Source: Ignavibacteriota bacterium (GTDB lineage Bacteria > Bacteroidota > Ignavibacteria > Ignavibacteriales > Ignavibacteriaceae). Taken from it: a stretch of DNA of 64,000 bases. Under the pieces are notes generated by a model. It did no database searches. It was not told the DNA's origin and saw only the letters and a program-made list of their open reading frames with translations. Both the position numbers and the translations under genes were made by a program. Below, in pieces: positions 19,123 to 27,913 of this stretch (its first letter is position 1; every line of letters begins with the position of its first letter). The DNA is taken from NCBI GenBank assembly GCA_013285425.1, contig CP053447.1, forward strand, positions 688,001 to 752,000. The letters are read 5' to 3'.

Positions 19123-20004
19123 ATGGAACCAAAATTTAACATAGGCACCGCAGGCTGGTCGTATAAAGATTGGGTGCCGAATTTTTATCCTAAAAATCAA
19201 TCTGCAGGATTTGACTGGCTGCAGTTTTATGCACATTATTTTAATTGTGTTGAGGTTAACTCTACTTACTATAGTTATATAAGTCCTAAAGTAGTCGATG
19301 GATGGATAAGGAAAGTTGAGAATACAAGTGATTTTGTTTTTCATATTAAACTTCATCAGGATTTTACACATAAAAGAAAGTATGATGAGCAGAATATAAA
19401 AGCTGTTCGTTATAATCTGGAGCAGTTAAAAAAATCTGAAAGACTTGGAGGATTGTTAATTCAGTTTCCTTATTCATATTCCTTTGATGGAAACTCTGTT
19501 CAGTATATACAGAAGCTTAGAAATATTTTCTCTGATGTAAGTTGTTTTGTTGAGGTCCGGCATCAAAGCTGGAATAATAACCGTGCGCTGGATTTCTTTA
19601 AAGAAAATGATTTAACCTTTTGTACCATTGATCAACCGCAAATTGGAAGGGCAATTGAGTTTAATCCTGTTGTTACTAACGATAAAGCCTATATAAGATT
19701 TCACGGAAGAAATGCTGAAGCCTGGAGAAAATCTTTAGCTAATTTTGGTAAACCGCAAACTTATGAGGAGCAAAGTTCACGGTACAATTATCTTTATTCA
19801 CCCGGTGAACTTGTGGAAATTGAACAAAAGATAAAATCAATACAGCATAAAGTTAAAGAAGTAAATGTGATAATGAATAATCATCCGCAAGGCGATGCAG
19901 TTGCAAATGCGTTTGAGTTGATCCATTTGCTTGAAGGAAAAAGAAAAGTTGATATGCCGCAGACAATTGTTAAAGCTTATCAGAGGTTAGAGGAGATACA
20001 ATGA
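19123..20004 (+). CDS. DUF72 (YecE-like) protein
   Basis: 293 residues with the hallmarks of the DUF72 TIM-barrel family: IGTAGWSYKDWVPNFYP at the N-terminus, VEVNSTYYS, FHIKLHQDFTH, LLIQFPYSY, CFVEVRHQSW and AYIRFHGRN, ending with VNVIMNNHPQGDAVANA. The biochemical function of the family is not established. The gene lies between lexA and dinB, and a partial LexA-like site lies upstream, which hints at a link with DNA damage. It is separated from dinB by 95 bases that hold a palindromic repeat rather than a clear promoter. Confidence 0.92.
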   Translation: MEPKFNIGTAGWSYKDWVPNFYPKNQSAGFDWLQFYAHYFNCVEVNSTYYSYISPKVVDGWIRKVENTSDFVFHIKLHQDFTHKRKYDEQNIKAVRYNLEQLKKSERLGGLLIQFPYSYSFDGNSVQYIQKLRNIFSDVSCFVEVRHQSWNNNRALDFFKENDLTFCTIDQPQIGRAIEFNPVVTNDKAYIRFHGRNAEAWRKSLANFGKPQTYEEQSSRYNYLYSPGELVEIEQKIKSIQHKVKEVNVIMNNHPQGDAVANAFELIHLLEGKRKVDMPQTIVKAYQRLEEIQ

Positions 20005-20011
20005 ATCATGT

Positions 20012-20076
20012 GGTTACACTTCGACTCAGATTAATATAGCATCAGCTTTGTTACCCTGAGCTAAGTTAAAGGGCGA
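20012..20076. repeat. Diverged palindromic repeat pair
   Basis: GGTTACACTTCGACTCAGA (20012-20030) and TTACCCTGAGCTAAGTTAAA (20051-20070, continuing GGGCGA) are approximate reverse complements. The second half resembles the CCCTGAGCGAAGTCGAAGGG type of extragenic palindrome seen in many bacterial genomes, with substitutions. It fills most of the gap between the DUF72 gene and dinB. Confidence 0.55.
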
Positions 20077-20099
20077 TACTACGAATGGAATAATTATTT

Positions 20100-21293
20100 A
20101 TGAGAACAATTTTTCATCTTGACCTTGACGCGTTTTTTGTTTCTGTAGAGAGAATTCTCGATCCAAAGCTTAATGACAAACCTGTAATCGTCGGAGGCGA
20201 TCCAAAATACGGAAGGGGAGTAGTTGCAGCTTGTTCTTATGAAGCACGAACATTTGGATTACATTCTGCAATGCCTATCAGAACTGCATATAAACTTTGT
20301 CCGCACGGCATTTATCTGCACGGGCATGGTGATGAGTACACAAGATTTTCGCAAGTAGTAAAAAATATTTTAGAACAATACGCACCTCTGATTGAACAAG
20401 CTTCAATTGATGAGTTTTATCTTGATATGAGCGGAACACAAAAAATGTACGGCTCAATGTTTGGGTTTGCTACAAGATTACAGAAGGAAATTTGGGATAA
20501 AGTCGGTCTGCCGATATCAATTGGAATTGGCAGTAACAAAACTGTTGCAAAGATCGGTTCAGATTGTATGAAGCCAAAAGGCATAACATACATCATTCCG
20601 GGAATGGAAAAAGAATTCTTAGCTCCAATGCCTGTCGAGACGATTCCGGGCGTGGGAAAGGTTATGAAACAAAGCTTAAATAACCGCGGAATATATGTGA
20701 TAGCAGATATAACAAAATTGCCTTCAGATTATTTTGGAACTGCATTTGGTAAGTACGGAATTGATCTTTGGCATAAGGCAAACGGTGAAGGAACAGAATA
20801 TTTAACAATTCAGAGGACAAGAAAAAGTATTTCGCGTGAAACTACTTTTGATAATGATGTAACAAGTGAAGAAGAACTTAGAAATACTTTATTCTATCTA
20901 ACCGGAAAAGTTGCACAATCATTACGAAAAAAAGGCTGGGAAGCATCTACAATAGATATAAAACTCCGCTATACGGATTTCCAGACTTTAACCCGTTCTA
21001 AAACAATAAAACCAACAGATGATGATAAAATTATTTTTGAGACTGCATGGGATTTAATGAAGAAAGCAAGAACCAGAAGAGTTGGTGTAAGATTAATAGG
21101 TGTTGGTGTTACAAATTTTTCCGTTTTAAGTGAGCAGGAATATTTGTTTGAAGATTATGAAGTGAAAAGAAAAAAAATGCTAAGAGCAGTTACAAAGGTA
21201 AGGGATAAGTTTGGATATGAATCTTTAATATTCGGAAGAACTCAAGAAGATAAAAAATTAAAAGGGATGGAGAATTATTTCCAGATTAGATAG
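20100..21293 (+). CDS. dinB: DNA polymerase IV (Y-family translesion polymerase)
   Basis: 397 residues. It copies past damaged bases with low fidelity. The palm motifs are HLDLDAFFVSVE (metal-binding Asp8) and QASIDEFYLDMSG (Asp-Glu pair near residue 103). SIGIGSNKTVAKIGSD and IPGVGKVMKQSLNNRGI (helix-hairpin-helix in the thumb) follow, and the little-finger domain runs from about residue 245. Length is slightly above that of E. coli Pol IV (351). The C-terminus does not end in an obvious clamp-binding peptide; FIRQ-like motifs are absent, though MENYFQIR is a weak candidate. Neighbouring lexA supports SOS induction. Confidence 0.95.
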   Translation: MRTIFHLDLDAFFVSVERILDPKLNDKPVIVGGDPKYGRGVVAACSYEARTFGLHSAMPIRTAYKLCPHGIYLHGHGDEYTRFSQVVKNILEQYAPLIEQASIDEFYLDMSGTQKMYGSMFGFATRLQKEIWDKVGLPISIGIGSNKTVAKIGSDCMKPKGITYIIPGMEKEFLAPMPVETIPGVGKVMKQSLNNRGIYVIADITKLPSDYFGTAFGKYGIDLWHKANGEGTEYLTIQRTRKSISRETTFDNDVTSEEELRNTLFYLTGKVAQSLRKKGWEASTIDIKLRYTDFQTLTRSKTIKPTDDDKIIFETAWDLMKKARTRRVGVRLIGVGVTNFSVLSEQEYLFEDYEVKRKKMLRAVTKVRDKFGYESLIFGRTQEDKKLKGMENYFQIR

Positions 21294-21314
21294 GTTAACA
21301 AAAATTTTCTTTTA

Positions 21315-21659
21315 TCATCCCGGAGGCCAATTCATTTTTCTGCCGCCAAGCAGATGCAGATGTAAATGATAAACTTCCTGACCGCCATTATTACCGCAAT
21401 TAAAAACTAATCTGAATCCGTCTTCTGATATACCCAAATCCTTTGCAATCTTATTTGCGGCGTCTATCATTTCACCAAGAAGGGCAGAGTGTTCGCTTCC
21501 TTTAATTTCAGTTACTTTAGGTATTTCAATTTTTGGGATTATTAGAATGTGAACAGGTGCCTGCGGTTTGATATCTTTAAATGCAAGAACATTCTCAGAT
21601 TCATAAATAATATCTGCTGGTATTTCTTTACTGATAATTTTAGAAAAAATTGTCGGCAT
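21315..21659 (-). CDS. HIT family nucleotide-binding hydrolase (HinT-like)
   Basis: 114 residues, close to the usual HinT length. The active-site motif HLHLHLLGG is near the C-terminus and KPQAPVHILIIPK forms the conserved strand before it. HinT proteins hydrolyse adenosine phosphoramidates and related compounds in the cytoplasm. The start ATG shares one base with the stop codon of the upstream NtrC-type regulator, so the genes are translationally coupled. It converges with dinB across 21 bases that show no clear terminator. Confidence 0.94.
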   Translation of the reverse strand: MPTIFSKIISKEIPADIIYESENVLAFKDIKPQAPVHILIIPKIEIPKVTEIKGSEHSALLGEMIDAANKIAKDLGISEDGFRLVFNCGNNGGQEVYHLHLHLLGGRKMNWPPG

Positions 21660-23014
21660 TATTCCTCCTTCTCAATTCCGTACTTTTTCATTTTATTATA
21701 AAGATGGCTTCTTTGGATATCAAGCATTTCTGCTGTTTTACTTATGTTCCAATCATTTGCAATAAGCTGCTTAAGAATAAAAACACGCTCTGCCTTTTCT
21801 TTAAACTCCTGAAATGAATTGCTTGTATCAACAAGATCAACAACTGAGTGCTGATTACTTGCAAACATAAAGTCGATATCTTTATGACTGATTTCTCTTT
21901 TATCGACAATAATTATTATCCGTTCAATAATATTTCTTAGCTCACGCACATTACCTGTCCATGTTTGATTTTTAAGGACCTGTATTGCATCATCTGAAAA
22001 CTTTGTAAGAGGTTTTTTATGCTTTAAAGAAATATCGTTTGCAAAGTGATTAACTAAAATCGGGATGTCTTCTAATCTTTCGCGAAGAGGCGGAACATTT
22101 ATTGGAATTACATTTAATCTGTGGAATAAATCTTCCCTGAAAGTACCTTTTGAAATTTCATCTTTAAGATTTTTATTTGTAGCAGCAATTAAACGAACAT
22201 CAACATCAATTTTTTTACCGCCGCCGACTCTTTCAATTTTACCATCTTCAATTGCTCTTAAAACTTTTGCCTGTGCCTGCAGCGACATATCACCTACTTC
22301 ATCTAAAAATAATGTGCCTTTATTTGCAAGTTCAAATCTGCCGATTCGCTGCTGAACAGCACCGGTGAAAGAGCCTTTTTCGTGTCCGAATAATTCAGAT
22401 TCAATTAATTCATTTGGAATAGCCGCACAATTTACCTCTACAAAAGATTTATCTTTTCTTTCACTATTATTATGAATAGCTCTTGCAACAAGCTCTTTTC
22501 CTGTTCCGTTTTCACCTGTAATTAAAACACGTGTATCAAGTGGTGCAACTTTATCGATCATTTCTAAAATGTTACGGATAGCTTTGCTTTTCCCGAGTAT
22601 TTCACCATCACCTACCCATACTTTTTTTATCTCTTCGTATTCTTCTTTTAAAGAAGCGCTTTCAGTTGCATTGCGGACACTTATTAAAAGCTTATCTCTA
22701 TCAATGGGTTTCTCAAGAAAATCAAAAGCACCTAATCGGGTTGCTTTAATAGCGTTTTCAACACTGCCATGAGCAGATATTATTATTACAGAAGCAGATT
22801 GTTTTTGTTCTTTTATTTTTTTTAGAACTTCAAATCCATTCAATTCCGGCATTTGAATATCCAGAAAAACAGCAGCAAAATCTTTTGATGAAAATATTTC
22901 CAATCCTTCATTTGCACTAGTTGTGAATTCCACATCATATCCTTCATATTCAAGAATCATTTTGATGCTTTCACAAATCTGAAGTTCATCATCTATTATT
23001 AGTACGGATTTCAT
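21659..23014 (-). CDS. NtrC-family sigma-54-dependent response regulator
   Basis: 451 residues. Residues 1-120 are a receiver domain (IIDDE; phospho-acceptor Asp in FLDIQMPELNG; ISAHG; EKPIDRD). Residues about 140-380 are an AAA+ sigma-54 activator domain: Walker A GENGTGKE, the sigma-54 contact loop as GSFTGA (GAFTGA with Ser), Walker B TLFLDEVGDM, and an arginine-finger region FREDLFHRLNV. A Fis-type helix-turn-helix closes the protein (WNISKTAEMLDIQRSHLYNKM). It activates sigma-54 promoters after phosphorylation. No partner kinase is adjacent. It overlaps the upstream secreted-protein gene by four bases. Confidence 0.95.
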   Translation of the reverse strand: MKSVLIIDDELQICESIKMILEYEGYDVEFTTSANEGLEIFSSKDFAAVFLDIQMPELNGFEVLKKIKEQKQSASVIIISAHGSVENAIKATRLGAFDFLEKPIDRDKLLISVRNATESASLKEEYEEIKKVWVGDGEILGKSKAIRNILEMIDKVAPLDTRVLITGENGTGKELVARAIHNNSERKDKSFVEVNCAAIPNELIESELFGHEKGSFTGAVQQRIGRFELANKGTLFLDEVGDMSLQAQAKVLRAIEDGKIERVGGGKKIDVDVRLIAATNKNLKDEISKGTFREDLFHRLNVIPINVPPLRERLEDIPILVNHFANDISLKHKKPLTKFSDDAIQVLKNQTWTGNVRELRNIIERIIIIVDKREISHKDIDFMFASNQHSVVDLVDTSNSFQEFKEKAERVFILKQLIANDWNISKTAEMLDIQRSHLYNKMKKYGIEKEE

Positions 23015-23691
23015 AATGTAACTCTTAAAAATCTAAGTGACCTTAATAAAAATATTTTTGACGGCAAAATTGTGCTATCGCTTTTAAGCAGATTACCGAA
23101 TAATCTTCCATAATCATTAACATCAAGATCGCGGTAATCAACTTTAGACTGAACCTTGAAATTTTCTTCAAACACTTCCACAAAATAACCAATTAGCTTT
23201 CCCAAATCAAAGATACTTGATTCGTATGATAAAAATGCACTTCCAAAAAAATGAGCAAGTTTGTCCTGATCACCATAATCGTTATCAGGAGAATCAATAA
23301 ACAAATATCTTGGCAGATTATCGTTTTTTTTTAGAAATGTTTCCTCATCTGCAGATGTTAATGGATAGTATAAAACTATATTTATTAAAGGAATAGTAAT
23401 TGGAACTTCGCGATAAGGAACAGTTGCCAACATTAAACAAAGTAATGCATCTCCGATATCGCCCTGGCAATATTTTACAGCTTCGGAGTAAATTGAATCG
23501 CTCGCAGCCAGATCACCAACATGAGATCTGATTGAGATAAATTTTTCAGATGCAATGTACTCTGAAATATAATTAACTGTTTTTGATATACTGCTTTGCT
23601 GAGGATGAATAATTGAAGTAAATAACGCAGCAAAAAATATTAAAAAAGATATTGATAATTTATTGTTCAAGAAATAATTAGATTTATACAA
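23011..23691 (-). CDS. Secreted protein of unknown function (weak DUF2279-like motif)
   Basis: 226 residues from a TTG start. The N-terminus has a signal-peptide-like helix (LSISFLIFFAALFTSIIHP). The middle holds DKLAHFFGSAFLSY and a later DVNDYGRLFGNLL. The D-K-x-x-H-F-x-G-S pattern recalls DUF2279/VanZ-like proteins, but the match is short and I do not assign a family. It is the first gene of a three-gene minus-strand unit with the NtrC regulator and the HIT hydrolase, overlapping the regulator start by four bases. That coupling suggests a link to the signal the regulator senses or controls. Confidence 0.7.
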   Translation of the reverse strand: MYKSNYFLNNKLSISFLIFFAALFTSIIHPQQSSISKTVNYISEYIASEKFISIRSHVGDLAASDSIYSEAVKYCQGDIGDALLCLMLATVPYREVPITIPLINIVLYYPLTSADEETFLKKNDNLPRYLFIDSPDNDYGDQDKLAHFFGSAFLSYESSIFDLGKLIGYFVEVFEENFKVQSKVDYRDLDVNDYGRLFGNLLKSDSTILPSKIFLLRSLRFLRVTL

Positions 23692-23749
23692 GTATATTAT
23701 ATTTGCTTTGGAAATCTAATAACTGATTACAAATTAATTAAATAAACTG

Positions 23750-25549
23750 ATGAAAAATTATTGTTGTGCCGGATTGATAATTGTATTTCTGGCTTTTAAT
23801 TGTTTTACCTTTAGCCAGGATGTTAAGCAGAGTATAGATTCAATTAATTCAATCAGTTATGAAATTGTGGTTTCAAATCTCGGAAGATCTGCGAAAATAT
23901 TTTCGGAAAATCTTAATAAAGCACGTTCAATATCATATCCCCGCGGTGAAGGAATAGCATTAAGTAATCTTGCACTTATTTACTATTTAAAGGGTGATTA
24001 TGATAAATCAACTGAATATCATATCGAGTCTTTTAAAATATTCTCAAGCCAGCAAATGTATAATGAATTAAGCAATGCTTATGGTGAGTATGGCTATCAA
24101 TTAAAAAGACGTGATCTTAATAAAGCCGTTGCATATATGCAGGAAGCATTAAACATTGCCAGCGAACACAATATTCCTGAAAGCATATTAGGTAAACTGT
24201 TTGATAATTATGGTGTATTGAAAGAGATGGAATTGGATGCTGATAGCGCTTTACTTTATTACACAAAAGCACTTGAAATAAAAAAGAAGAACAAAGATAA
24301 TATCGGAATACCTTATAGTCTTAATAAAATTGCTGTCTTAAAAGCTGCTCAGGGAAAATTCAGAGAAGCTGATAAATATTTATCTATATCAGATGAATAC
24401 CGAAGTAAAGAATCAGGTAATTTTGGTCGTTTGGAAAATTTATCCATACATGCAGATTTCCTGAAAATACAAGGCAGAATTGATGAAGCTATTGATACGT
24501 ATGAAAAATGCTTAGTGATGGCTGATTCACTAGATTATAATTATATGGTTTTGTATTGTTATCAAAATCTAACCGAGTTGTATAAACAAAAGAATAATTT
24601 GCTTAAAGCATTGGATACTTATCAGAAATACTCTGCTTATAAAGACAGTATTCTTAATATAGAGACAAATGAAAAAGTAGCACAGTTGGAAATTGCTTAT
24701 GAAACAGAGCAAAAAAATTTACAAATTAAAGAAAGTCAGTATAAACTTGATATCAGAAATCAGTTGTTAATATTTGCTCTTGTAATAGTTATTCTGTTAG
24801 TACTGCTGTTAATTGGAATTTACAGGTATCAGCAATTAAAACGGATTAAAATTGTTAAGGAAGTAGAGTTTAAAAGTCAGCTAAAGAATACAGAACTTGA
24901 AAAGGAAATAGCCGAAGAAAAATTGAACATATCAAGAGAATTGCACGACAATATAGGTTCTCAGTTAACATTTATAATAAGCTCATTAGATAATCTTACA
25001 TATTCTCCCAAAAAAGAAGATGTTTATCAAAGATTAAATGTGTTAAAAAGCTTTAGCAAAGATGCACTTTACGATTTAAGAAATACTATTTGGGCAATGA
25101 AGCAGGAAGATGGTGATAGTGAAAAACTTACAATTAAATTAAATGAGATGATTCAAAAATTGAATTCAAGTTTAAGTTCGGTCAGAATTTCTTTCCAGAA
25201 TAATTTTAACGGACATCTTAAATTGTCATCGATACAGATTCTTAATTTGTTCAGGATTGTTCAGGAAGCAATTCAGAATGCGTTAAAATACTCCGGCGGA
25301 GGTAAGATTGATATTATGTTTAATAATTATGAGAAAGGTTTCGAAATAACTATTAAAGATGATGGGAAAGGATTTGATGTTAACAAGAATTGGGAAGGCA
25401 ATGGACTTAATAATATAAAATCAAGATGCGAAAAGGCAGGGGCAGAATTAAATATATCAAGCAATGAAACCGGAACAACAATAATCTGCAGAATAAAATG
25501 CTTTAACGAGGATCCAAAATTAATTACTACATCTGCCTTATTGAACTGA
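23750..25549 (+). CDS. Membrane sensor histidine kinase with TPR sensor domain (HisKA_3 type)
   Basis: 599 residues. A signal peptide is followed by tetratricopeptide repeats from about residue 30 to 310 (SNLALIYYLKGDYDKSTEY; DNYGVLKEMELDADSALLYY). A membrane helix lies near 343-362 (LLIFALVIVILLVLLLIGIY) and a coiled coil follows. The HisKA_3 box is SRELHDNIGSQLTF with the phospho-acceptor His. The ATP-binding domain has EAIQNALKYSGGG, DDGKGFD and GNGLNNIKSRCEKAG, all intact. This is the layout of two-component kinases with periplasmic TPR domains that pair with LuxR-type regulators, and one follows 42 bases downstream. Confidence 0.93.
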   Translation: MKNYCCAGLIIVFLAFNCFTFSQDVKQSIDSINSISYEIVVSNLGRSAKIFSENLNKARSISYPRGEGIALSNLALIYYLKGDYDKSTEYHIESFKIFSSQQMYNELSNAYGEYGYQLKRRDLNKAVAYMQEALNIASEHNIPESILGKLFDNYGVLKEMELDADSALLYYTKALEIKKKNKDNIGIPYSLNKIAVLKAAQGKFREADKYLSISDEYRSKESGNFGRLENLSIHADFLKIQGRIDEAIDTYEKCLVMADSLDYNYMVLYCYQNLTELYKQKNNLLKALDTYQKYSAYKDSILNIETNEKVAQLEIAYETEQKNLQIKESQYKLDIRNQLLIFALVIVILLVLLLIGIYRYQQLKRIKIVKEVEFKSQLKNTELEKEIAEEKLNISRELHDNIGSQLTFIISSLDNLTYSPKKEDVYQRLNVLKSFSKDALYDLRNTIWAMKQEDGDSEKLTIKLNEMIQKLNSSLSSVRISFQNNFNGHLKLSSIQILNLFRIVQEAIQNALKYSGGGKIDIMFNNYEKGFEITIKDDGKGFDVNKNWEGNGLNNIKSRCEKAGAELNISSNETGTTIICRIKCFNEDPKLITTSALLN

Positions 25550-25591
25550 TGCAATCTGTAATTTAATTTTTTGACAATAATAATTGATATC

Positions 25592-26245
25592 ATGATAATT
25601 AAAATAGCAATAGCAGAGGATAATGACTTTCTGGCAAAATCTTTAATAGAAAAGCTCTCATTATTTCCAGATAGATTTTCTATGAAGTTCCGTGCAAAAA
25701 ATGGTTCAGAGATGGTTGATTACATAGCAGTATCAGATTTGCCGGATGTAATTCTAATGGATATTGAAATGCCGGTAATGAATGGAATAAGTGCAGCTGC
25801 CCAGATAAGTGAAAGGTTCCCTGAAATAAAAATTATAATGTTAACTGTTTTTGATGATGAAGATAAAATATTTAAGGCAATCAAATCGGGTGCAAGCGGG
25901 TATTTGTTAAAAGATGAATCGGTTGAGAGAATTGTTGAAAGTATTGATATGGTTTTAAATGGCGGTGCGCCGATGTCAGCAACAATTGCATCTAAGACAC
26001 TTAAATTATTAAAACAATCCTCAGATATAATTCAGGAAGATTCTAAAGAAGATTTTAAATTATCCAAAAGGGAAGTTGAAGTTTTAGAGTTATTAAAAAA
26101 GGGATTTGATTATAATCAAATAGCTGAAAAATTATTTATTTCACCATTTACAGTCAGAAAGCACATCGAAAATATATACAAGAAACTGCAGGTAAATAAC
26201 AAAATGCAGGCTGTACAAAAAGCTTCCTCAAGCAGAATTATTTAG
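25592..26245 (+). CDS. NarL/FixJ-type response regulator (REC plus LuxR HTH)
   Basis: 217 residues from ATG at 25592; an in-frame TTG at 25571 is less likely because the domain begins right after the ATG (IKIAIAEDND). The receiver has the phospho-acceptor Asp in ILMDIEMPVMNG, the Thr in MLTVFDDE and the Lys in YLLKDESV. The C-terminal LuxR-type helix-turn-helix reads LSKREVEVLELLKKGFDYNQ, then SPFTVRKHIENIYKKLQV. It is the likely partner of the upstream TPR kinase. Convergent with the carboxylase gene; only nine bases separate the stop codons. Confidence 0.95.
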   Translation: MIIKIAIAEDNDFLAKSLIEKLSLFPDRFSMKFRAKNGSEMVDYIAVSDLPDVILMDIEMPVMNGISAAAQISERFPEIKIIMLTVFDDEDKIFKAIKSGASGYLLKDESVERIVESIDMVLNGGAPMSATIASKTLKLLKQSSDIIQEDSKEDFKLSKREVEVLELLKKGFDYNQIAEKLFISPFTVRKHIENIYKKLQVNNKMQAVQKASSSRII

Positions 26246-26254
26246 ATTAATTTT

Positions 26255-27910
26255 TTAAACCTGAATAACACCGGGATTAAATTTTGGCATATCCGGATTG
26301 TTATCAGCAGTTTCCAGACACAATGAAATCCATTCACGGGTTTGTGACGGATCAATAATTTCATCAATCCACAATCTTGCTGCTGCATATAATGGATAGC
26401 TTTTTTCATCATAAGATTTGATTATATCGTCAAGGAGTTTTTTCTTTTCAGCATCGCTAAATTTTTTACCGCTTTTTTCTTCTTGCTTAATTTTTATATC
26501 TAATAAAACACTGCCAGCTTGACTGCCGCCCATTACAGAAATTCTTGCATTTGGATAAGCAAAAATAAATCGGGGATCGTAAGCCTTACCGCACATTGCA
26601 TAATTACCAGCACCATAACTGTTCCCAACAATAATAGTAATTTTCGGCACTACTGAATTTGCAACAGCATTAACCATTTTTGCTCCGTCTTTAATTATAC
26701 CTCCATGTTCTGCTTTACTGCCAACCATAAAACCGGTAACATCCTGTAAAAAGATTAAAGGTATTTTTTTCTGATTACAATTCATAATAAATCTTGCAGC
26801 TTTATCTGCTGAGTCAGAATAGATAACTCCGCCAACCTGCATTTCTCCCTGTTCGGTTTTTACAACATTTCTCTGATTTGCAACTATACCAACAGCCCAG
26901 CCGTCAATTCTTGCATAAGCAGTTATAATTGTTTTTCCGTAACCAGCCTTATATTCATCAATCTCGGAATTATCAACAATGCGTGAAAGTAATTCATAAG
27001 TATCATAAGGTTTAATTGTATCCTCAGGAAGAATTCCCAAGATCTCTTTTGTCGGATATTTAGGAAGTTTGCTTTCAACTCTATCAAAACCGGCAGAATT
27101 TCTTTTTCCAAACTTTTCAATCAAGTTTCTGATTTGCTGAATACATTCATCATCATTTTTCATTATATAATCGGTAACGCCGGAAATATTTGACTGAACT
27201 TCGGCGCCGCCAAGTTTTTCATTATCAATTACTTCTCCAATAGCAGCACGAACCAGATGAGACCCGGCAAGAAAAACAGAGCCTTCACCTTCAACGATCA
27301 ATGCTTCATCACTCATAATTGGTAAATAAGCTCCGCCAGCAACACAAGGTCCCATTATTGCAGCAATTTGTGGAATACCCATCGAAGACATTTTTGCATT
27401 GTTACGGAATACTCTTCCGAAGTGTTCTTTATCAGGAAAAATTTCATCCTGCATTGGAAGAAATACCCCGGCACTATCAACCAGATAGATAATTGGTAAA
27501 TAATTTTCCATTGCAATTTCCTGAGCACGAAGATTTTTTTTTGCAGTAATCGGAAACCATGCACCGGCTTTTACAGTTGCATCATTTGCAACAATTACAC
27601 AAAGTCTGTTATGAATTTTACCAATTCCATATATTGTTCCGGAAGATGGTGCACCTCCAAACTCTTCATACATTCCATAAGCAGCAAGAGTGCTTAGTTC
27701 AAAAAAATCTTTTGGATTATCAATAAGTTTTTCAATTCTTTCACGAGCAGTTAATTTACCTTTTGCTTTATGTTTTTCAATTGCTTTTTTACCGCCGCCT
27801 TCTTTAACCTTGCCTTTAACTGCGTTTAATTTTCGTAATAATTCTTTTTGAAAATCCTCACGTTTGAGAAAAGAACTATCTTCAGATAATTTATTTCCGA
27901 TTTGTCTCAT
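26255..27910 (-). CDS. Acyl-CoA carboxylase carboxyltransferase (beta) subunit, methylcrotonyl-CoA type
   Basis: 551 residues, the usual length of MccB/PccB proteins. KLTARERIEKLID, DSAGVFLPMQDEIFPDKEHFG, GIPQIAAIMGPCVAGGAYLP, FLAGSHLVRAA and EKLGGAEVQ match the acyl-CoA carboxyltransferase N-half; KAEHGGIIKDGAKMV, SYGAGNYAMCGKAYDPRF and ARISVMGGSQAGSVL the C-half. These enzymes move CO2 from biotin to acyl-CoA. The pattern is closest to methylcrotonyl-CoA carboxylase (leucine breakdown), though substrate cannot be proved. The biotin-carrying alpha subunit is not in this window. It is the last gene of a minus-strand unit with an acyl-CoA dehydrogenase and MeaB. Confidence 0.92.
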   Translation of the reverse strand: MRQIGNKLSEDSSFLKREDFQKELLRKLNAVKGKVKEGGGKKAIEKHKAKGKLTARERIEKLIDNPKDFFELSTLAAYGMYEEFGGAPSSGTIYGIGKIHNRLCVIVANDATVKAGAWFPITAKKNLRAQEIAMENYLPIIYLVDSAGVFLPMQDEIFPDKEHFGRVFRNNAKMSSMGIPQIAAIMGPCVAGGAYLPIMSDEALIVEGEGSVFLAGSHLVRAAIGEVIDNEKLGGAEVQSNISGVTDYIMKNDDECIQQIRNLIEKFGKRNSAGFDRVESKLPKYPTKEILGILPEDTIKPYDTYELLSRIVDNSEIDEYKAGYGKTIITAYARIDGWAVGIVANQRNVVKTEQGEMQVGGVIYSDSADKAARFIMNCNQKKIPLIFLQDVTGFMVGSKAEHGGIIKDGAKMVNAVANSVVPKITIIVGNSYGAGNYAMCGKAYDPRFIFAYPNARISVMGGSQAGSVLLDIKIKQEEKSGKKFSDAEKKKLLDDIIKSYDEKSYPLYAAARLWIDEIIDPSQTREWISLCLETADNNPDMPKFNPGVIQV

Positions 27911-27913
27911 TGT

